Shown here one piece after another: positions 33,988 to 42,237 of a stretch of 60,154 bases of DNA. The stretch spans positions 1-60,154 of the forward strand of contig JAUXZO010000002.1 of assembly GCA_030692685.1 (NCBI GenBank). The letters run 5' to 3'. Source of the stretch: Acidovorax sp. Its GTDB lineage: Bacteria; Pseudomonadota; Gammaproteobacteria; Burkholderiales; Burkholderiaceae_C. The position numbers were made by a program, and so were the translations under genes. The notes below the pieces were generated by a model that worked only from the letters and a program-made list of their open reading frames with translations, made no database searches and was not told where the DNA came from. Each line of letters starts with the position of its first letter. The first letter of the stretch is position 1.

Positions 33988-34911
33988 TTACTGCGATGTC
34001 AGCCGCTCCAGCGCCTCGCGGTATTTAGCGGCGGTTTTTTCAATCACGGCTTGGGGCAGGCGGGGGGAGGGCGGGGTTTTGTCCCAGGGCTTGCCGTTGA
34101 CCTGGGCCTGTTCCAGCCAGTCGCGCACAAACTGCTTGTCGTAGCTGGGCGGGTTTTGACCTGCCGCCAAAGCCGCTTCGTAGCCTTCCACGGGCCAGTA
34201 GCGCGAGCTGTCGGGCGTGAGTACTTCGTCCATCAGCACCAGTGTGCCATCGGGCGCCAGGCCGAACTCGAACTTGGTGTCGGCAATGATCATGCCCTTG
34301 GTCAACGCAATCTCGGCCGCAGCCTTGTAGATGGCAATGCTCAGATCTCGGATCTGGGCCGCCAGCTCCGGGCCGACGATGGCCACGGTCTGCTCGAACG
34401 TGATGTTTTCGTCATGCTCGCCCGCCGCAGCCTTGGCGGCGGGGGTGTAGATGGGCTCGGGCAGCTTGGCGGCGTTGGTCAGCCCGGCGGGCAGGGGTAC
34501 GCCACACACCGATTGCGAGTCTTGGTATTCCTTCCAGCCGCTGCCTGCCAGGTAGCCGCGCACCACGGCCTCCACTGGAATGGGTTTGAGGCGCTGCACC
34601 AGCATCGACCGGCCACGGATCTGGGGCGCTTCCTCTGGGCTGACCACACTTTCCGGTGCATCGCCGGTCAGGTGGTTGGGGCAGATGTGACCGAGCTTGT
34701 CGAACCAGAACAGCGCCATCTGCGTGAGTAGCTCGCCCTTGCCAGGGATCGGCTCGCCCATGATCACGTCGAAGGCCGACAGGCGGTCGCTGGCCACCAT
34801 CAGGATGCGGTCGTCGCCCACGGCGTAGTTGTCGCGCACTTTGCCGCGTGCAAGCAGGGGCAGCGAGTTCAGTGCAGAGGTATGCAGGGCGATGGAGCTG
34901 GGCTGGGTCAT
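33988..34911 (-). CDS. purC: SAICAR synthase
   Basis: Phosphoribosylaminoimidazole-succinocarboxamide synthase, which joins CAIR (the PurE product) with aspartate. It has 307 residues, the longer bacterial/yeast-like form. Motifs: [83 protein letters not shown] and [12 protein letters not shown]. It lies on the same strand as purE-purK-tsaC, 2 kb upstream of them, separated by ybbN and the META lipoprotein on the other strand, so it is a separate transcript of the same pathway. Confidence 0.96.
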   Translation of the reverse strand: MTQPSSIALHTSALNSLPLLARGKVRDNYAVGDDRILMVASDRLSAFDVIMGEPIPGKGELLTQMALFWFDKLGHICPNHLTGDAPESVVSPEEAPQIRGRSMLVQRLKPIPVEAVVRGYLAGSGWKEYQDSQSVCGVPLPAGLTNAAKLPEPIYTPAAKAAAGEHDENITFEQTVAIVGPELAAQIRDLSIAIYKAAAEIALTKGMIIADTKFEFGLAPDGTLVLMDEVLTPDSSRYWPVEGYEAALAAGQNPPSYDKQFVRDWLEQAQVNGKPWDKTPPSPRLPQAVIEKTAAKYREALERLTSQ

Positions 34912-35181
34912 GGTGTCGGTATGGGCGGTCGGTACCCGCTGCAGGCAGGCCGGAAAACGTGGGGCGGAGTCGCGGAAACGGTCATCCCGCGCAACCGGTG
35001 GATTTTACGCGCCGGGCCAGGAACCCCTGCCCCGTGTGGGGCAGCCGGTTGTAGTCTCATGGGAAGTAGGGGCGCCGGAGCGCAATACAACCCGCGCCCC
35101 CTTTGCCGCCCTGCGCACTCACCCACATTGCGGCACACTGTGCGGCCCCGCATCCGACATGGCCGCCTCTGGCGCTTCCCC

Positions 35182-36408
35182 TTGCCCTCCAACTCCGCTC
35201 TCACCCCGCGCCGCGAACTCTGGCTGCTGTTCACGCTGGCAGGCATTCAGTTCACGCACATCCTCGACTTCATGATCATGATGCCGCTCGGGCCTCGGTT
35301 CACGCAGTTGTTCTCCATCAGCGATGCGCAGTTTGGCCTGCTGGTCTCGGCGTACACGCTGTCGGCGGGGGTGTCGGGCTTGCTGGCCTCTACCTACATT
35401 GATCGTTTCGGGCGCAAACGCCTGTTGCTGGTGTTGTATGTCCTGTTTGGCTTGGCGACGCTGGCGTGCGGAATCGCGCCGACTTACGGGGCGCTGATGG
35501 TGGCGCGCGTTCTGGCGGGGGCGTTTGGCGGGGTGTTGTCCGCTTTGTCGCAAACCATCGTGGCCGATGTGGTGCCGTTTGAGCGGCGCGGGCGTGCCAT
35601 GGGCATCGTGATGACATCGTTCTCGGTGTCCACCGTTGCCGGGGTGCCGCTGGGCCTCATCTTGGCGGAGCATGGCGGGTGGAACATGCCTTTTATCGCG
35701 ATCGCCGTCATGGTGGGTGTGCTGGCCATTCTGGCGGCGCGCACCATGCCTGTGATGACCGCGCATGTGCATGCCGCTCACGGCCGAACCGCGCTGGGCG
35801 GTATTGGGCAGGTGCTGGCAGACCCGAACCACCGCTGGGCCTTCTTGTTTTCCGCGTTGCTCATGTTTACGGGTTTTACGGTGATTCCCTACATCACCAT
35901 CTACATGCAGACCAATGCGGGCGTACGGGCCGACCAGATCCCGCTGGCGTACTTGTGCGGAGGCGTTGCCACCCTGTTCACCGCCCGCCTGTTCGGTCGG
36001 TTGACGGACCGGCGCGGCAAGGTGCCCACGTTTCGCTGGCTGGCGCTGGCGGCTGCGCCTTGTCTGCTGGCCATCACGCTGGTGCAGGGGATGCCGTTGT
36101 GGGGCGTGCTTGTGGTGTCTACGCTGATGTTTGCTTTTGTGAGCGGACGGATGATTCCCGGTATGGCCATCGTGGCATCGGCGGCGCAGGCGCCGCTGCG
36201 CGGCACATTCATGACGCTCAACGCGTCGGTGCAGTCGGCCGCGATGGGCGTGGCGTCCCTGGTGGGTGGGATGTTGATCAGCCGCGATGCCCAGGGGCTG
36301 GTGCAGAACTACTGGATGTCAGCGGTGGTGGGTATTACGGCCAGCCTGCTCTCGATTGCAGTGGTGGGCCGGTTGCATTTGCATGGCGCCACGGCTTCCT
36401 CGAAATAA
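35182..36408 (+). CDS. MFS transporter, DHA1/AraJ-like
   Basis: A 408-residue inner-membrane protein with twelve hydrophobic segments. The MFS signature between helices 2 and 3 is YIDRFGRKRLLL. ARVLAGAFGGVLSALSQTIVADVV is the helix 4-5 region, FSVSTVAGVPLGLIL recalls antiporter motif C, and RLTDRRGKVPTF is the second-half loop. No ATG fits. The TTG at 35182 (PSNSALTPRRELWLLFTLAG) aligns best; the GTG at 35140 is the alternative. Relatives export arabinose-like sugars, purines or drugs; the substrate is unknown. It is divergent from purC, with 270 bases between, and nothing else recognised there. Confidence 0.8.
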   Translation: MPSNSALTPRRELWLLFTLAGIQFTHILDFMIMMPLGPRFTQLFSISDAQFGLLVSAYTLSAGVSGLLASTYIDRFGRKRLLLVLYVLFGLATLACGIAPTYGALMVARVLAGAFGGVLSALSQTIVADVVPFERRGRAMGIVMTSFSVSTVAGVPLGLILAEHGGWNMPFIAIAVMVGVLAILAARTMPVMTAHVHAAHGRTALGGIGQVLADPNHRWAFLFSALLMFTGFTVIPYITIYMQTNAGVRADQIPLAYLCGGVATLFTARLFGRLTDRRGKVPTFRWLALAAAPCLLAITLVQGMPLWGVLVVSTLMFAFVSGRMIPGMAIVASAAQAPLRGTFMTLNASVQSAAMGVASLVGGMLISRDAQGLVQNYWMSAVVGITASLLSIAVVGRLHLHGATASSK

Positions 36409-36662
36409 CGCTCTGCTGGAGCACTGCCGTGGGAGCTGCCTGTGCCGCGGGGCGCTTTGCGGCAACTCAGGCATTGTGCGCGCATTTGCGTGGCTTGGCA
36501 CCTTGCCCGGCATAACCCAGCGGGCTGGGCCGGTATGGGATTGCTTTTCGGTGGGGGCAGGGGCATAGTGAACTCACGTCGACGGATGCATCCAAGTTCG
36601 CCGCGCCGCCCCTTTGATCCAGGACGGTGTTTCTTCCACCAAGAGCCACAGGAGACTTATTT

Positions 36663-36998
36663 ATGAACTTGACGATCAGCGGTCACCACCTCGAAGTTAC
36701 CCCTGCCTTGCGCAACTACGTCACCAGCAAGCTGGACCGGATCACCCGCCATTTTGACCAAGTTGTCGATGTCAAGGTGCTGCTGACAGTAGAGAAGCAA
36801 AAGGAAAAGGAGAAGAGGCAACGAGCGGAATGCAACATCCACGTCAAGGGCAGCGATCTCTTTGCCGAAAGCTCCCACGCTGATCTGTATGCCGCTGTGG
36901 ATGAGCTGGTCGACAAAATGGACCGTCAGGTGGTGCGCCACAAGGATCGCATCCAGGATCACCACCACGAAGCCGCCAAGCGCGAAATGCACGCCTGA
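36663..36998 (+). CDS. hpf: Ribosome hibernation promoting factor, short form
   Basis: Binds the 30S subunit in the tRNA/mRNA channel in stationary phase and promotes 100S dimer formation. It has 111 residues, with the typical [20 protein letters not shown] start and the RaiA-fold Lys-rich helix [19 protein letters not shown], ending [26 protein letters not shown] lies in good position before the ATG at 36663. In many proteobacteria hpf follows rpoN and precedes ptsN; here rpoN is absent and an MFS gene is upstream, with a 254-base gap that must hold a promoter. Confidence 0.93.
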   Translation: MNLTISGHHLEVTPALRNYVTSKLDRITRHFDQVVDVKVLLTVEKQKEKEKRQRAECNIHVKGSDLFAESSHADLYAAVDELVDKMDRQVVRHKDRIQDHHHEAAKREMHA

Positions 36999-37026
36999 TG
37001 CGCTATCCCTGAGCCAGGCACAGCAG

Positions 37027-37050
37027 CCGCCCACTCGGGCGGTTTTTTTT
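37027..37050 (+). terminator. Rho-independent terminator after hpf
   Basis: CCGCCC-ACTC-GGGCGG (stem 37027-37032 with 37037-37042) is followed by eight T. It lies 28 bases after the hpf stop codon and separates hpf from ptsN, at least in part. Confidence 0.92.
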
Positions 37051-37111
37051 GTTGCCCAGTGCGCCGCGCTCAGGGTTTTCGCCAACATGTGCATAATTGT
37101 TACCCTTGACC

Positions 37112-37579
37112 ATGAACCGACTTGCCTCCATCCTGCCTCCCGCTCAAGTGTTAGTGAGCCTGGACGCCACCAGTAAGAAGCGTGCTTTTGAAGAGGCGGG
37201 TCTGCTTTTCGAGAGCCAGCACGGCCTCTCGCGAGCGCTCATCACTGACAGCCTCTTCGCCCGCGAGCGCCTCGGTTCCACAGGTCTCGGACATGGTGTG
37301 GCCATTCCGCATGGGCGCATCAAGGGTCTCAAGGCGCCCATGGCCGCCGTGTTTCAGTTGCTCAATCCCATTGGGTTTGATGCACCCGACGAGTTGCCGG
37401 TGGGCCTGCTGATTTTTTTGCTGGTGCCCGAGGCGGCAACCCAAAAACACCTCGAAATACTTTCCGAGATTGCCGAGCTGTTGAGTGACTCTGTATTGCG
37501 TGAAAACCTCAAGGCCTGCACCGATGCAGCTTTGCTGCACGGCATGATTGCCAGCTGGCAGTCGACGCAAACGGCTTAG
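37112..37579 (+). CDS. ptsN: PTS IIA-like nitrogen-regulatory protein PtsN
   Basis: EIIA-Ntr, the last phosphocarrier of the nitrogen PTS; in other bacteria it controls K+ uptake (TrkA, KdpD) and stress responses according to its phosphorylation. It has 155 residues, starting [19 protein letters not shown]. The phosphorylated His lies in [18 protein letters not shown], the PTS EIIA type-2 signature, and [20 protein letters not shown] is also typical. The ATG at 37112 is preferred over an upstream one at 37097. It precedes hprK by 37 bases, so co-transcription is likely. trkA, a known partner of PtsN in E. coli, lies 13 kb away. Confidence 0.93.
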   Translation: MNRLASILPPAQVLVSLDATSKKRAFEEAGLLFESQHGLSRALITDSLFARERLGSTGLGHGVAIPHGRIKGLKAPMAAVFQLLNPIGFDAPDELPVGLLIFLLVPEAATQKHLEILSEIAELLSDSVLRENLKACTDAALLHGMIASWQSTQTA

Positions 37580-37616
37580 TCCTTCCCCTGCTTCGCATTC
37601 GTCGTTAGCCATAACC

Positions 37617-38573
37617 GTGAAGCCCAACGTTGTCAGTGCCGATGTCCTGTTTGAAGAGTTTCGCGGCCTTCTGAAATGGGAATGGGTGGCGGGCCTCGGG
37701 GCGTCTGAGCGGCGATTTGATGAAGTGGCCGTGCGCTCCGCACGCTCCGGGGCGGACTTGGTCGGCTACCTCAACTACATCCATCCCTACCGCGTCCAGA
37801 TTCTGGGCGAGCGGGAAATCGCGTACCTGAGCAGCGCCTCCCCGGATGATTGCAAGCGGCGCATCGCCCGTATCGTGACGCTGGAGCCGCCCGTGCTGGT
37901 GCTGGCCGACAGCCAAGTGGCGCCAGACGCGCTGGTGTCGATGTGCGAGCGGGCGCAGATTCCGATGTTCTCCACCCATGAGTCGTCGGCGTTTGTCATT
38001 GACGTTCTGCGTGCCTACCTGTCCAAACATTTTGCCGACCGCACCACCATGCACGGCGTGTTCATGGACATCCTGGGGCTCGGCGTGATGATCACGGGCG
38101 AGTCAGGCCTCGGTAAAAGCGAGCTGGGCCTGGAGTTGATCTCGCGCGGCAACGGTCTGGTGGCCGACGATGCCGTGGACCTGTCTCGCATCAACCAGAC
38201 CACCATCGAAGGCAAGTGCCCTGAGCTGTTGCAGAACCTGCTGGAGGTGCGCGGCATCGGCTTGCTGGATATCCGCGCCATCTTTGGCGAGACGGCGGTG
38301 CGACGCAAGATGCGGCTCAAGCTCATCGTGCACCTGGTGCGCAAGGAGACGCTGGAGCGCGACTACGAACGTCTGCCGTATGAGCCCCTCACGCAGGACG
38401 TGCTGGGTGTGCCCGTGCTCAAGGTTGTGATCCAGGTGGTGGCAGGCCGCAATATTGCCGTGTTGGTCGAGGCGGCGGTGCGCAACACCATCTTGCAACT
38501 GCGCGGAATTGATACCTATCAGGAGTTCGTGGAGCGGCACCGCCGCGCCATGGAGCACGATACCGGTAGTTAG
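37617..38573 (+). CDS. hprK: HPr kinase/phosphorylase
   Basis: Bifunctional enzyme that phosphorylates HPr on Ser and removes that phosphate, linking the PTS to metabolic state. In betaproteobacteria it occurs with PtsN and an incomplete PTS. It has 318 residues. The C-terminal kinase domain carries the P-loop [27 protein letters not shown], the HprK signature [19 protein letters not shown], and [20 protein letters not shown]. No ATG fits. The GTG at 37617 gives [17 protein letters not shown], which matches family starts. It is followed by a family-1 and a family-2a element before the convergent fur. Confidence 0.93.
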   Translation: MKPNVVSADVLFEEFRGLLKWEWVAGLGASERRFDEVAVRSARSGADLVGYLNYIHPYRVQILGEREIAYLSSASPDDCKRRIARIVTLEPPVLVLADSQVAPDALVSMCERAQIPMFSTHESSAFVIDVLRAYLSKHFADRTTMHGVFMDILGLGVMITGESGLGKSELGLELISRGNGLVADDAVDLSRINQTTIEGKCPELLQNLLEVRGIGLLDIRAIFGETAVRRKMRLKLIVHLVRKETLERDYERLPYEPLTQDVLGVPVLKVVIQVVAGRNIAVLVEAAVRNTILQLRGIDTYQEFVERHRRAMEHDTGS

Positions 38574-38581
38574 GCTGCTGC

Positions 38582-38637
38582 GTATTTGATAGTTGTCAGC
38601 GCTTGCTAAATAAGCGCTAGGGCCATTTTTGAGCAAA
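38582..38637 (+). repeat. Family-1 dispersed palindromic element between hprK and fur
   Basis: GTATTTGATAGTTGTCAGCG, then CTTGCTAAATAAGCGCTAGG and GCCATTTTTGAGCAA. It begins eight bases after the hprK stop codon, at the convergent hprK/fur junction. The stem is weakened in its left arm. Confidence 0.88.
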
Positions 38638-38644
38638 CTTCCGC

Positions 38645-38748
38645 AAGAGACTGGCGCGCCCCAAAGGCCAGTGCACCCGTGGAACCGGCTTTGCCGGGCC
38701 GCCGGGTGCGTCCCCCTCAGGGGGATGGCGCGAAGCGCCTCAGGGGGA
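38645..38748 (-). repeat. Family-2a GC-rich element after the fur stop codon
   Basis: On the minus strand it begins TTCCCCCTGAGGCGCTTCGC one or two bases after the fur TAG. It continues GCCATCCCCCTGAGGGGGAC and ends GGGGCGCGCCAGTCTC. It contains the hairpins GGCGC-TTC-GCGCC and CCCCC-TGA-GGGGG, and has the same orientation as fur. Confidence 0.9.
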
Positions 38749-38750
38749 AC

Positions 38751-39167
38751 CTATTTACTTGCACAGCTGGCGCACTGGCCATACAGGGCCATGGTGTGGT
38801 CCTGCACCACCCAGCCTTTGGCCTTGGCCACGATCTGCTGACGCTTTTCGATCTCAGGGTCGTAAAACTCTTCGACCTTGCCACACGACGTACAGATGAA
38901 ATGGTCGTGGTGCTGACCTTCGTTCAACTCGTACACCGCTTTGCCGCTCTCGAAGTTGCTGCGGATCAGGATGCCGGCTTGCTCGAACTGCGTGAGCACG
39001 CGGTACACCGTGGCCAGGCCGATGTCCGAGCGATCTTCCAGCAGCACGCGGAACACGTCTTCTGCCGTCATGTGGCGCTGGGCGCCCTTCTGAAAGATTT
39101 CCAGAATTTTCAGGCGGGGTAGCGTGGCCTTGAGTCCCGTGCTTTTGAGTTCGTCGATATTGGTCAT
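38751..39167 (-). CDS. fur: Ferric uptake regulator Fur
   Basis: Iron-responsive repressor of siderophore and iron-uptake genes. It has 138 residues from [20 protein letters not shown]. It shows the winged helix ([34 protein letters not shown]), the metal site [19 protein letters not shown] and a C-terminal CASCAS pair for structural zinc. The open frame continues 14 codons upstream, but family alignment supports the start at 39167. It is divergent from bamE, an arrangement common in beta- and gammaproteobacteria. I did not see a convincing Fur box in the 88-base shared region. Confidence 0.96.
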   Translation of the reverse strand: MTNIDELKSTGLKATLPRLKILEIFQKGAQRHMTAEDVFRVLLEDRSDIGLATVYRVLTQFEQAGILIRSNFESGKAVYELNEGQHHDHFICTSCGKVEEFYDPEIEKRQQIVAKAKGWVVQDHTMALYGQCASCASK

Positions 39168-39255
39168 GGCATGCTCTTTCGGGTACGGGCCTCCTCCTTG
39201 GGGTCGCAAGGTCAGCCGCTACAATGGGGCGATCATATCCTCCGCCCTTTTATCC

Positions 39256-39816
39256 ATGCACGTCAAAGCCCGTTGCAGCGCCCGTTTGGGCCTGGTCCTG
39301 TCGATCGGTGCCAGCTTGGTTGCCCTGGCTGGTTGCAGCAGCTTCGATGGCGCCAGTAACCGCCTTGCCAACCTGGTCACGCCCTACAAGGTAGATGTGG
39401 TGCAAGGCAATTTTGTATCACGCGAACAGGTGCAAGCCCTGCAGCCCGGCATGAGCCGCCAGCAGGTGCGTGAGATCCTGGGCACCCCGCTGGTGACCAG
39501 CGTGTTCCATGCGGATCGCTGGGAATACGTGTTCACACTCAAACGTCCCGGCGAAGAAATCCAGACCCGCAAGTTGACGGTGTACTTCGCCGGTGATGTG
39601 CTGCAGCGGTCGGAAGGCGACGAAATGCCGACCGAGACCGAGTTTGTGGCCACCCTCGGCTCGCGTGGCAGCAAGGGCAAGGTGCCGGTGCTGGATGCGA
39701 CGCCAGAGCAGCTCGCCAAGTACCCGGCTTCACCACGCCCCCCTACGGATCCAACGGCAGCGCCTTTGGCTCCCGCCTCCATCAGTTACCCGCCGCTCGA
39801 AGCGCCTGCGCGCTGA
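39256..39816 (+). CDS. bamE: Outer membrane protein assembly factor BamE
   Basis: Small lipoprotein of the BAM complex that inserts beta-barrel proteins into the outer membrane. The signal peptide ends with the lipobox ALAGC (Cys about 30). The SmpA/OmlA domain follows: [49 protein letters not shown]. It has 186 residues, longer than E. coli BamE (113) because of a Pro-rich tail ([20 protein letters not shown]), as often seen in Burkholderiales. It starts at the ATG at 39256 and is divergent from fur. Confidence 0.92.
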   Translation: MHVKARCSARLGLVLSIGASLVALAGCSSFDGASNRLANLVTPYKVDVVQGNFVSREQVQALQPGMSRQQVREILGTPLVTSVFHADRWEYVFTLKRPGEEIQTRKLTVYFAGDVLQRSEGDEMPTETEFVATLGSRGSKGKVPVLDATPEQLAKYPASPRPPTDPTAAPLAPASISYPPLEAPAR

Positions 39817-39880
39817 TGTGAGCGGCACAGCGGCGCACGGTGCTGGCCTGCCCGCTGCCCCTTCAACATACAGGACTCTC

Positions 39881-40720
39881 ATGACTGGGACATCTTTGCC
39901 TGCAGCGACCGCTGCTACTCCCTGCCGTGTGGCCGTTGCCGGAGCTTCGGGTCGCATGGGTCGTATGCTCATTGAGGCCCTGCGTGCCAGCGACGACTGC
40001 GTCCTGACTGGCGCGCTCGATGTCGCCGCCAGCCCTGGGATTGGCTCGGACGCCACTGCCTTTCTGGGCCATGCCAGCGGCGTGGCCATCACGGCAGACC
40101 TTGCCACGGGGTTGAAGAACGCCGATGTGCTGATTGACTTCACCCGCCCCGAAGGCACCCTGGCCCACCTGGCGGTATGCAGCCAGCTGGGGGTAAAGGC
40201 GGTCATCGGCACAACAGGTTTTTCGGACGCGCAAAAAGCCGAGATCGCAGCGTTTGCCCAGCGCACCGCCATCGTCATGGCGCCCAACATGAGCGTGGGC
40301 GTCAACGTCACGCTCAAGCTGCTGCAAATGGCTGCCAAGGCCATGGCCACCGGCTACGACATCGAAATCATTGAGGCCCACCACCGCCACAAGGTGGATG
40401 CGCCTTCGGGCACCGCGCTCAAAATGGGAGAGGTGATTGCCGACGCCATGGGCCGCGACCTCAAGGAATGCGCTGTGTACGCCCGCGAAGGTGTGACGGG
40501 CGAGCGCGACCCGTCGAGCATCGGTTTTGCCACCATCCGCGGTGGCGACATCGTGGGCGACCACACGGTGCTTTTTGCCGGTATTGGCGAGCGCATCGAG
40601 ATCACGCACAAGTCCTCCAGCCGCTCCACCTACGCCCAGGGCAGCCTGCGGGCGGTGCGGTTCCTGGCGCAGCACAAGACAGGCATGTTCGATATGTTCG
40701 ACGTGCTGGGCTTGAAATGA
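39881..40720 (+). CDS. dapB: 4-hydroxy-tetrahydrodipicolinate reductase
   Basis: NAD(P)H-dependent step of lysine and diaminopimelate synthesis. It has 279 residues from [20 protein letters not shown]. The nucleotide-binding motif is [18 protein letters not shown]. The catalytic motif [20 protein letters not shown] contains the two His and the Lys. [20 protein letters not shown] and the ending [12 protein letters not shown] are typical. It lies 64 bases after bamE on the same strand and is followed directly by a family-2a element. Confidence 0.96.
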   Translation: MTGTSLPAATAATPCRVAVAGASGRMGRMLIEALRASDDCVLTGALDVAASPGIGSDATAFLGHASGVAITADLATGLKNADVLIDFTRPEGTLAHLAVCSQLGVKAVIGTTGFSDAQKAEIAAFAQRTAIVMAPNMSVGVNVTLKLLQMAAKAMATGYDIEIIEAHHRHKVDAPSGTALKMGEVIADAMGRDLKECAVYAREGVTGERDPSSIGFATIRGGDIVGDHTVLFAGIGERIEITHKSSSRSTYAQGSLRAVRFLAQHKTGMFDMFDVLGLK

Positions 40721-40722
40721 AA

Positions 40723-40850
40723 CACCCCCTGAGCCGCTTCGCGTCTTCCCCCTCTCTCGCTGCGCGGGAGGGGGACGCCACCCGTGGCCTGGCAAAGCCA
40801 GTTCCACGGTGGCACTGGCTTGAGCCCCGCCAGTTTCATGGGTTGCGGGT
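40723..40850 (+). repeat. Family-2a GC-rich element after dapB
   Basis: CACCCCCTGAGCCGCTTCGC starts three bases after the dapB stop codon. It continues GTCTTCCCCC, then CTCTCGCTGCGCGGG and AGGGGGACGCCACC, and ends with a GCCAGTTTC block like the other copies. It has the same orientation as dapB and fills most of the dapB-exbB gap. Confidence 0.88.
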
Positions 40851-40875
40851 GGTACGCAGCACAGTGGGTCACTGA

Positions 40876-41667
40876 ATGGACGCTCTCCACTGGTGGCGCC
40901 AGGGCGACGCTGTCACGCAGGGCGCGGCGCTGGTGTTGCTTGCCATGTCGGTGGCGAGCTGGGTGGTCATCGTCTGGAAGCTGCGGCTCATGCGCCAGGC
41001 CAGCGCCGATGTGGCCCGCTGTACGGCGGCGTTCTGGCAAGCCCCGGCGTTGGACGTTGCGGCGCAGCGTTTGCAGTCATTTGACCGTGCAGCGCTTGTC
41101 CTTCCTCTGGTTGTTGCTGCAAATTCGATAGCATCACTGCCCCCGTCCAACGAACAAGCCACCTTGGCGACGGCAGGCAGCCTGTCGCAGCGGCTCACGC
41201 GCGTGCTGCGCGATGCCTTGCACGGTGTTCTGGGGCGCCTGCAGTTTGGCCAGGTGCTGTTGGCCACGGTGGGCTCCACGGCACCGTTTGTGGGACTGTT
41301 GGGCACCGTGTGGGGCATCTACCACGCGCTCACCGCCATGGCGGGCGCGGGGCAAATCACCATTGACCGTGTCTCTGGCCCTGTGGGCGAGGCGCTGGTC
41401 ATGACGGCTGCCGGGCTGGCGGTGGCGATCCCCGCCGTGCTTGCCTACAACGTATTTGGCCGCCTGATTGGCCGCATCGAGGCGGACCTGGAAGGCTTTG
41501 CGCTTGATTTGCGGGAGCTGCTCATCGACACGGCGTCCGCCCAAGGTTTGTCTGGCACCGCAGAAAGTCAGAGCCGTGTGAGCCGACCCGCCGCCGGGCC
41601 GCCCCAAGCCGGGTCAGCCCCCTTGGAGGGCAGCGAACCACGCGCAGCGGGGGGCATGGGGGCATGA
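40876..41667 (+). CDS. exbB: MotA/TolQ/ExbB-family proton channel protein with a repeat-derived C-terminus
   Basis: Inner-membrane proton channel that, with ExbD, energises an outer-membrane process (TonB or Tol type). It has 263 residues: a first helix at about 15-35 (GAALVLLAMSVASWVVIVW), a cytoplasmic loop, and two helices with the family signature (TVGSTAPFVGLLGTVWGIYH and EALVMTAAGLAVAIPAVLAY). The last 28 or so residues (SRPAAGPPQAGSAPLEGSEP and following) are encoded by a family-2b element. The stop overlaps exbD (ATGA). No tonB is in view, so the partner system is unknown. Confidence 0.88.
   Translation: MDALHWWRQGDAVTQGAALVLLAMSVASWVVIVWKLRLMRQASADVARCTAAFWQAPALDVAAQRLQSFDRAALVLPLVVAANSIASLPPSNEQATLATAGSLSQRLTRVLRDALHGVLGRLQFGQVLLATVGSTAPFVGLLGTVWGIYHALTAMAGAGQITIDRVSGPVGEALVMTAAGLAVAIPAVLAYNVFGRLIGRIEADLEGFALDLRELLIDTASAQGLSGTAESQSRVSRPAAGPPQAGSAPLEGSEPRAAGGMGA
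41590..41662 (+). repeat. Family-2b GC-rich element forming the 3' end of exbB
   Basis: GCCGCCGGGCCGCCCCAAGC, then CCCCCTTGGAGGGCAGCGA and CGCGCAGCGGGGGGCATGGG. It closely matches 31395-31468. It is read in frame as the ExbB C-terminus and also provides the purine-rich stretch in front of the exbD start codon. Confidence 0.82.
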
Positions 41668-42113
41668 GTTTCGGACGACTGGAACGCACCACAGGGCCGC
41701 AGCCCATGAGCGACATCAACATGACGCCGCTGGTGGATGTGATGCTGGTGTTGGTGGTCATCTTCATCCTCACGGCGCCGTTGATGGCCAGTTCCATCCG
41801 TCTTGACTTGCCACGCGCAGAAGGTGCCACACCCGGTGCCGCGCCGCAGTTCATCACGCTTGTGGTCGATGCGGCCGGCCAGGCCTTTCTCGACGATCAA
41901 CCGCTGTCCCAGCCCGCCCTGGCCGAGCGCCTGCGCCGCATCGGTGCCGAGCAACCCGACACGGAAGTGCAACTGCGCGCAGACGCCGCCGTTCCCTATG
42001 GGCGCGTCGTCGAGGTGATGGGCGCCGCGCATCTAGCCGGGCTGCAGCGCATTGGTTTTGTGGCCGAACCCACGGCGTCCGGCAACCCGCCCGCACCCGC
42101 CAAGGCGCCCTGA
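41664..42113 (+). CDS. exbD: ExbD/TolR-family biopolymer transport protein
   Basis: Partner of the ExbB-like channel. It has 149 residues: a short cytoplasmic start ([20 protein letters not shown]), one membrane helix containing the essential Asp in [19 protein letters not shown], then a periplasmic domain ([40 protein letters not shown]). It ends in a Pro/Ala-rich tail. Its start overlaps the exbB stop, giving a tightly coupled pair. leuS follows 124 bases downstream. Confidence 0.92.
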   Translation: MSFGRLERTTGPQPMSDINMTPLVDVMLVLVVIFILTAPLMASSIRLDLPRAEGATPGAAPQFITLVVDAAGQAFLDDQPLSQPALAERLRRIGAEQPDTEVQLRADAAVPYGRVVEVMGAAHLAGLQRIGFVAEPTASGNPPAPAKAP

Positions 42114-42237
42114 GACGTCCGTTTGGCGCAGTCCAGCAGGCGCTCGCACCGATGGCAGGCCGGTTGGCGGGCATGACAGCCTAAAATCGCCCCAGCGCGG
42201 CCCCGCGGCTGCCCACTTCTCTCACCCCCGAGTCCTC

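Noticed and set aside
36491..36510. Sigma-54-like promoter (TGGCTTGGCACCTTGC) upstream of hpf
   Set aside because: The GG and GC elements are one base away from the strict -24/-12 spacing, and there is no known activator site nearby.
41120..41135. CAAATTCGATAGCATC in exbB as a partial family-1 copy
   Set aside because: Only one short arm is present and no second palindrome arm follows; too short to tell from chance.
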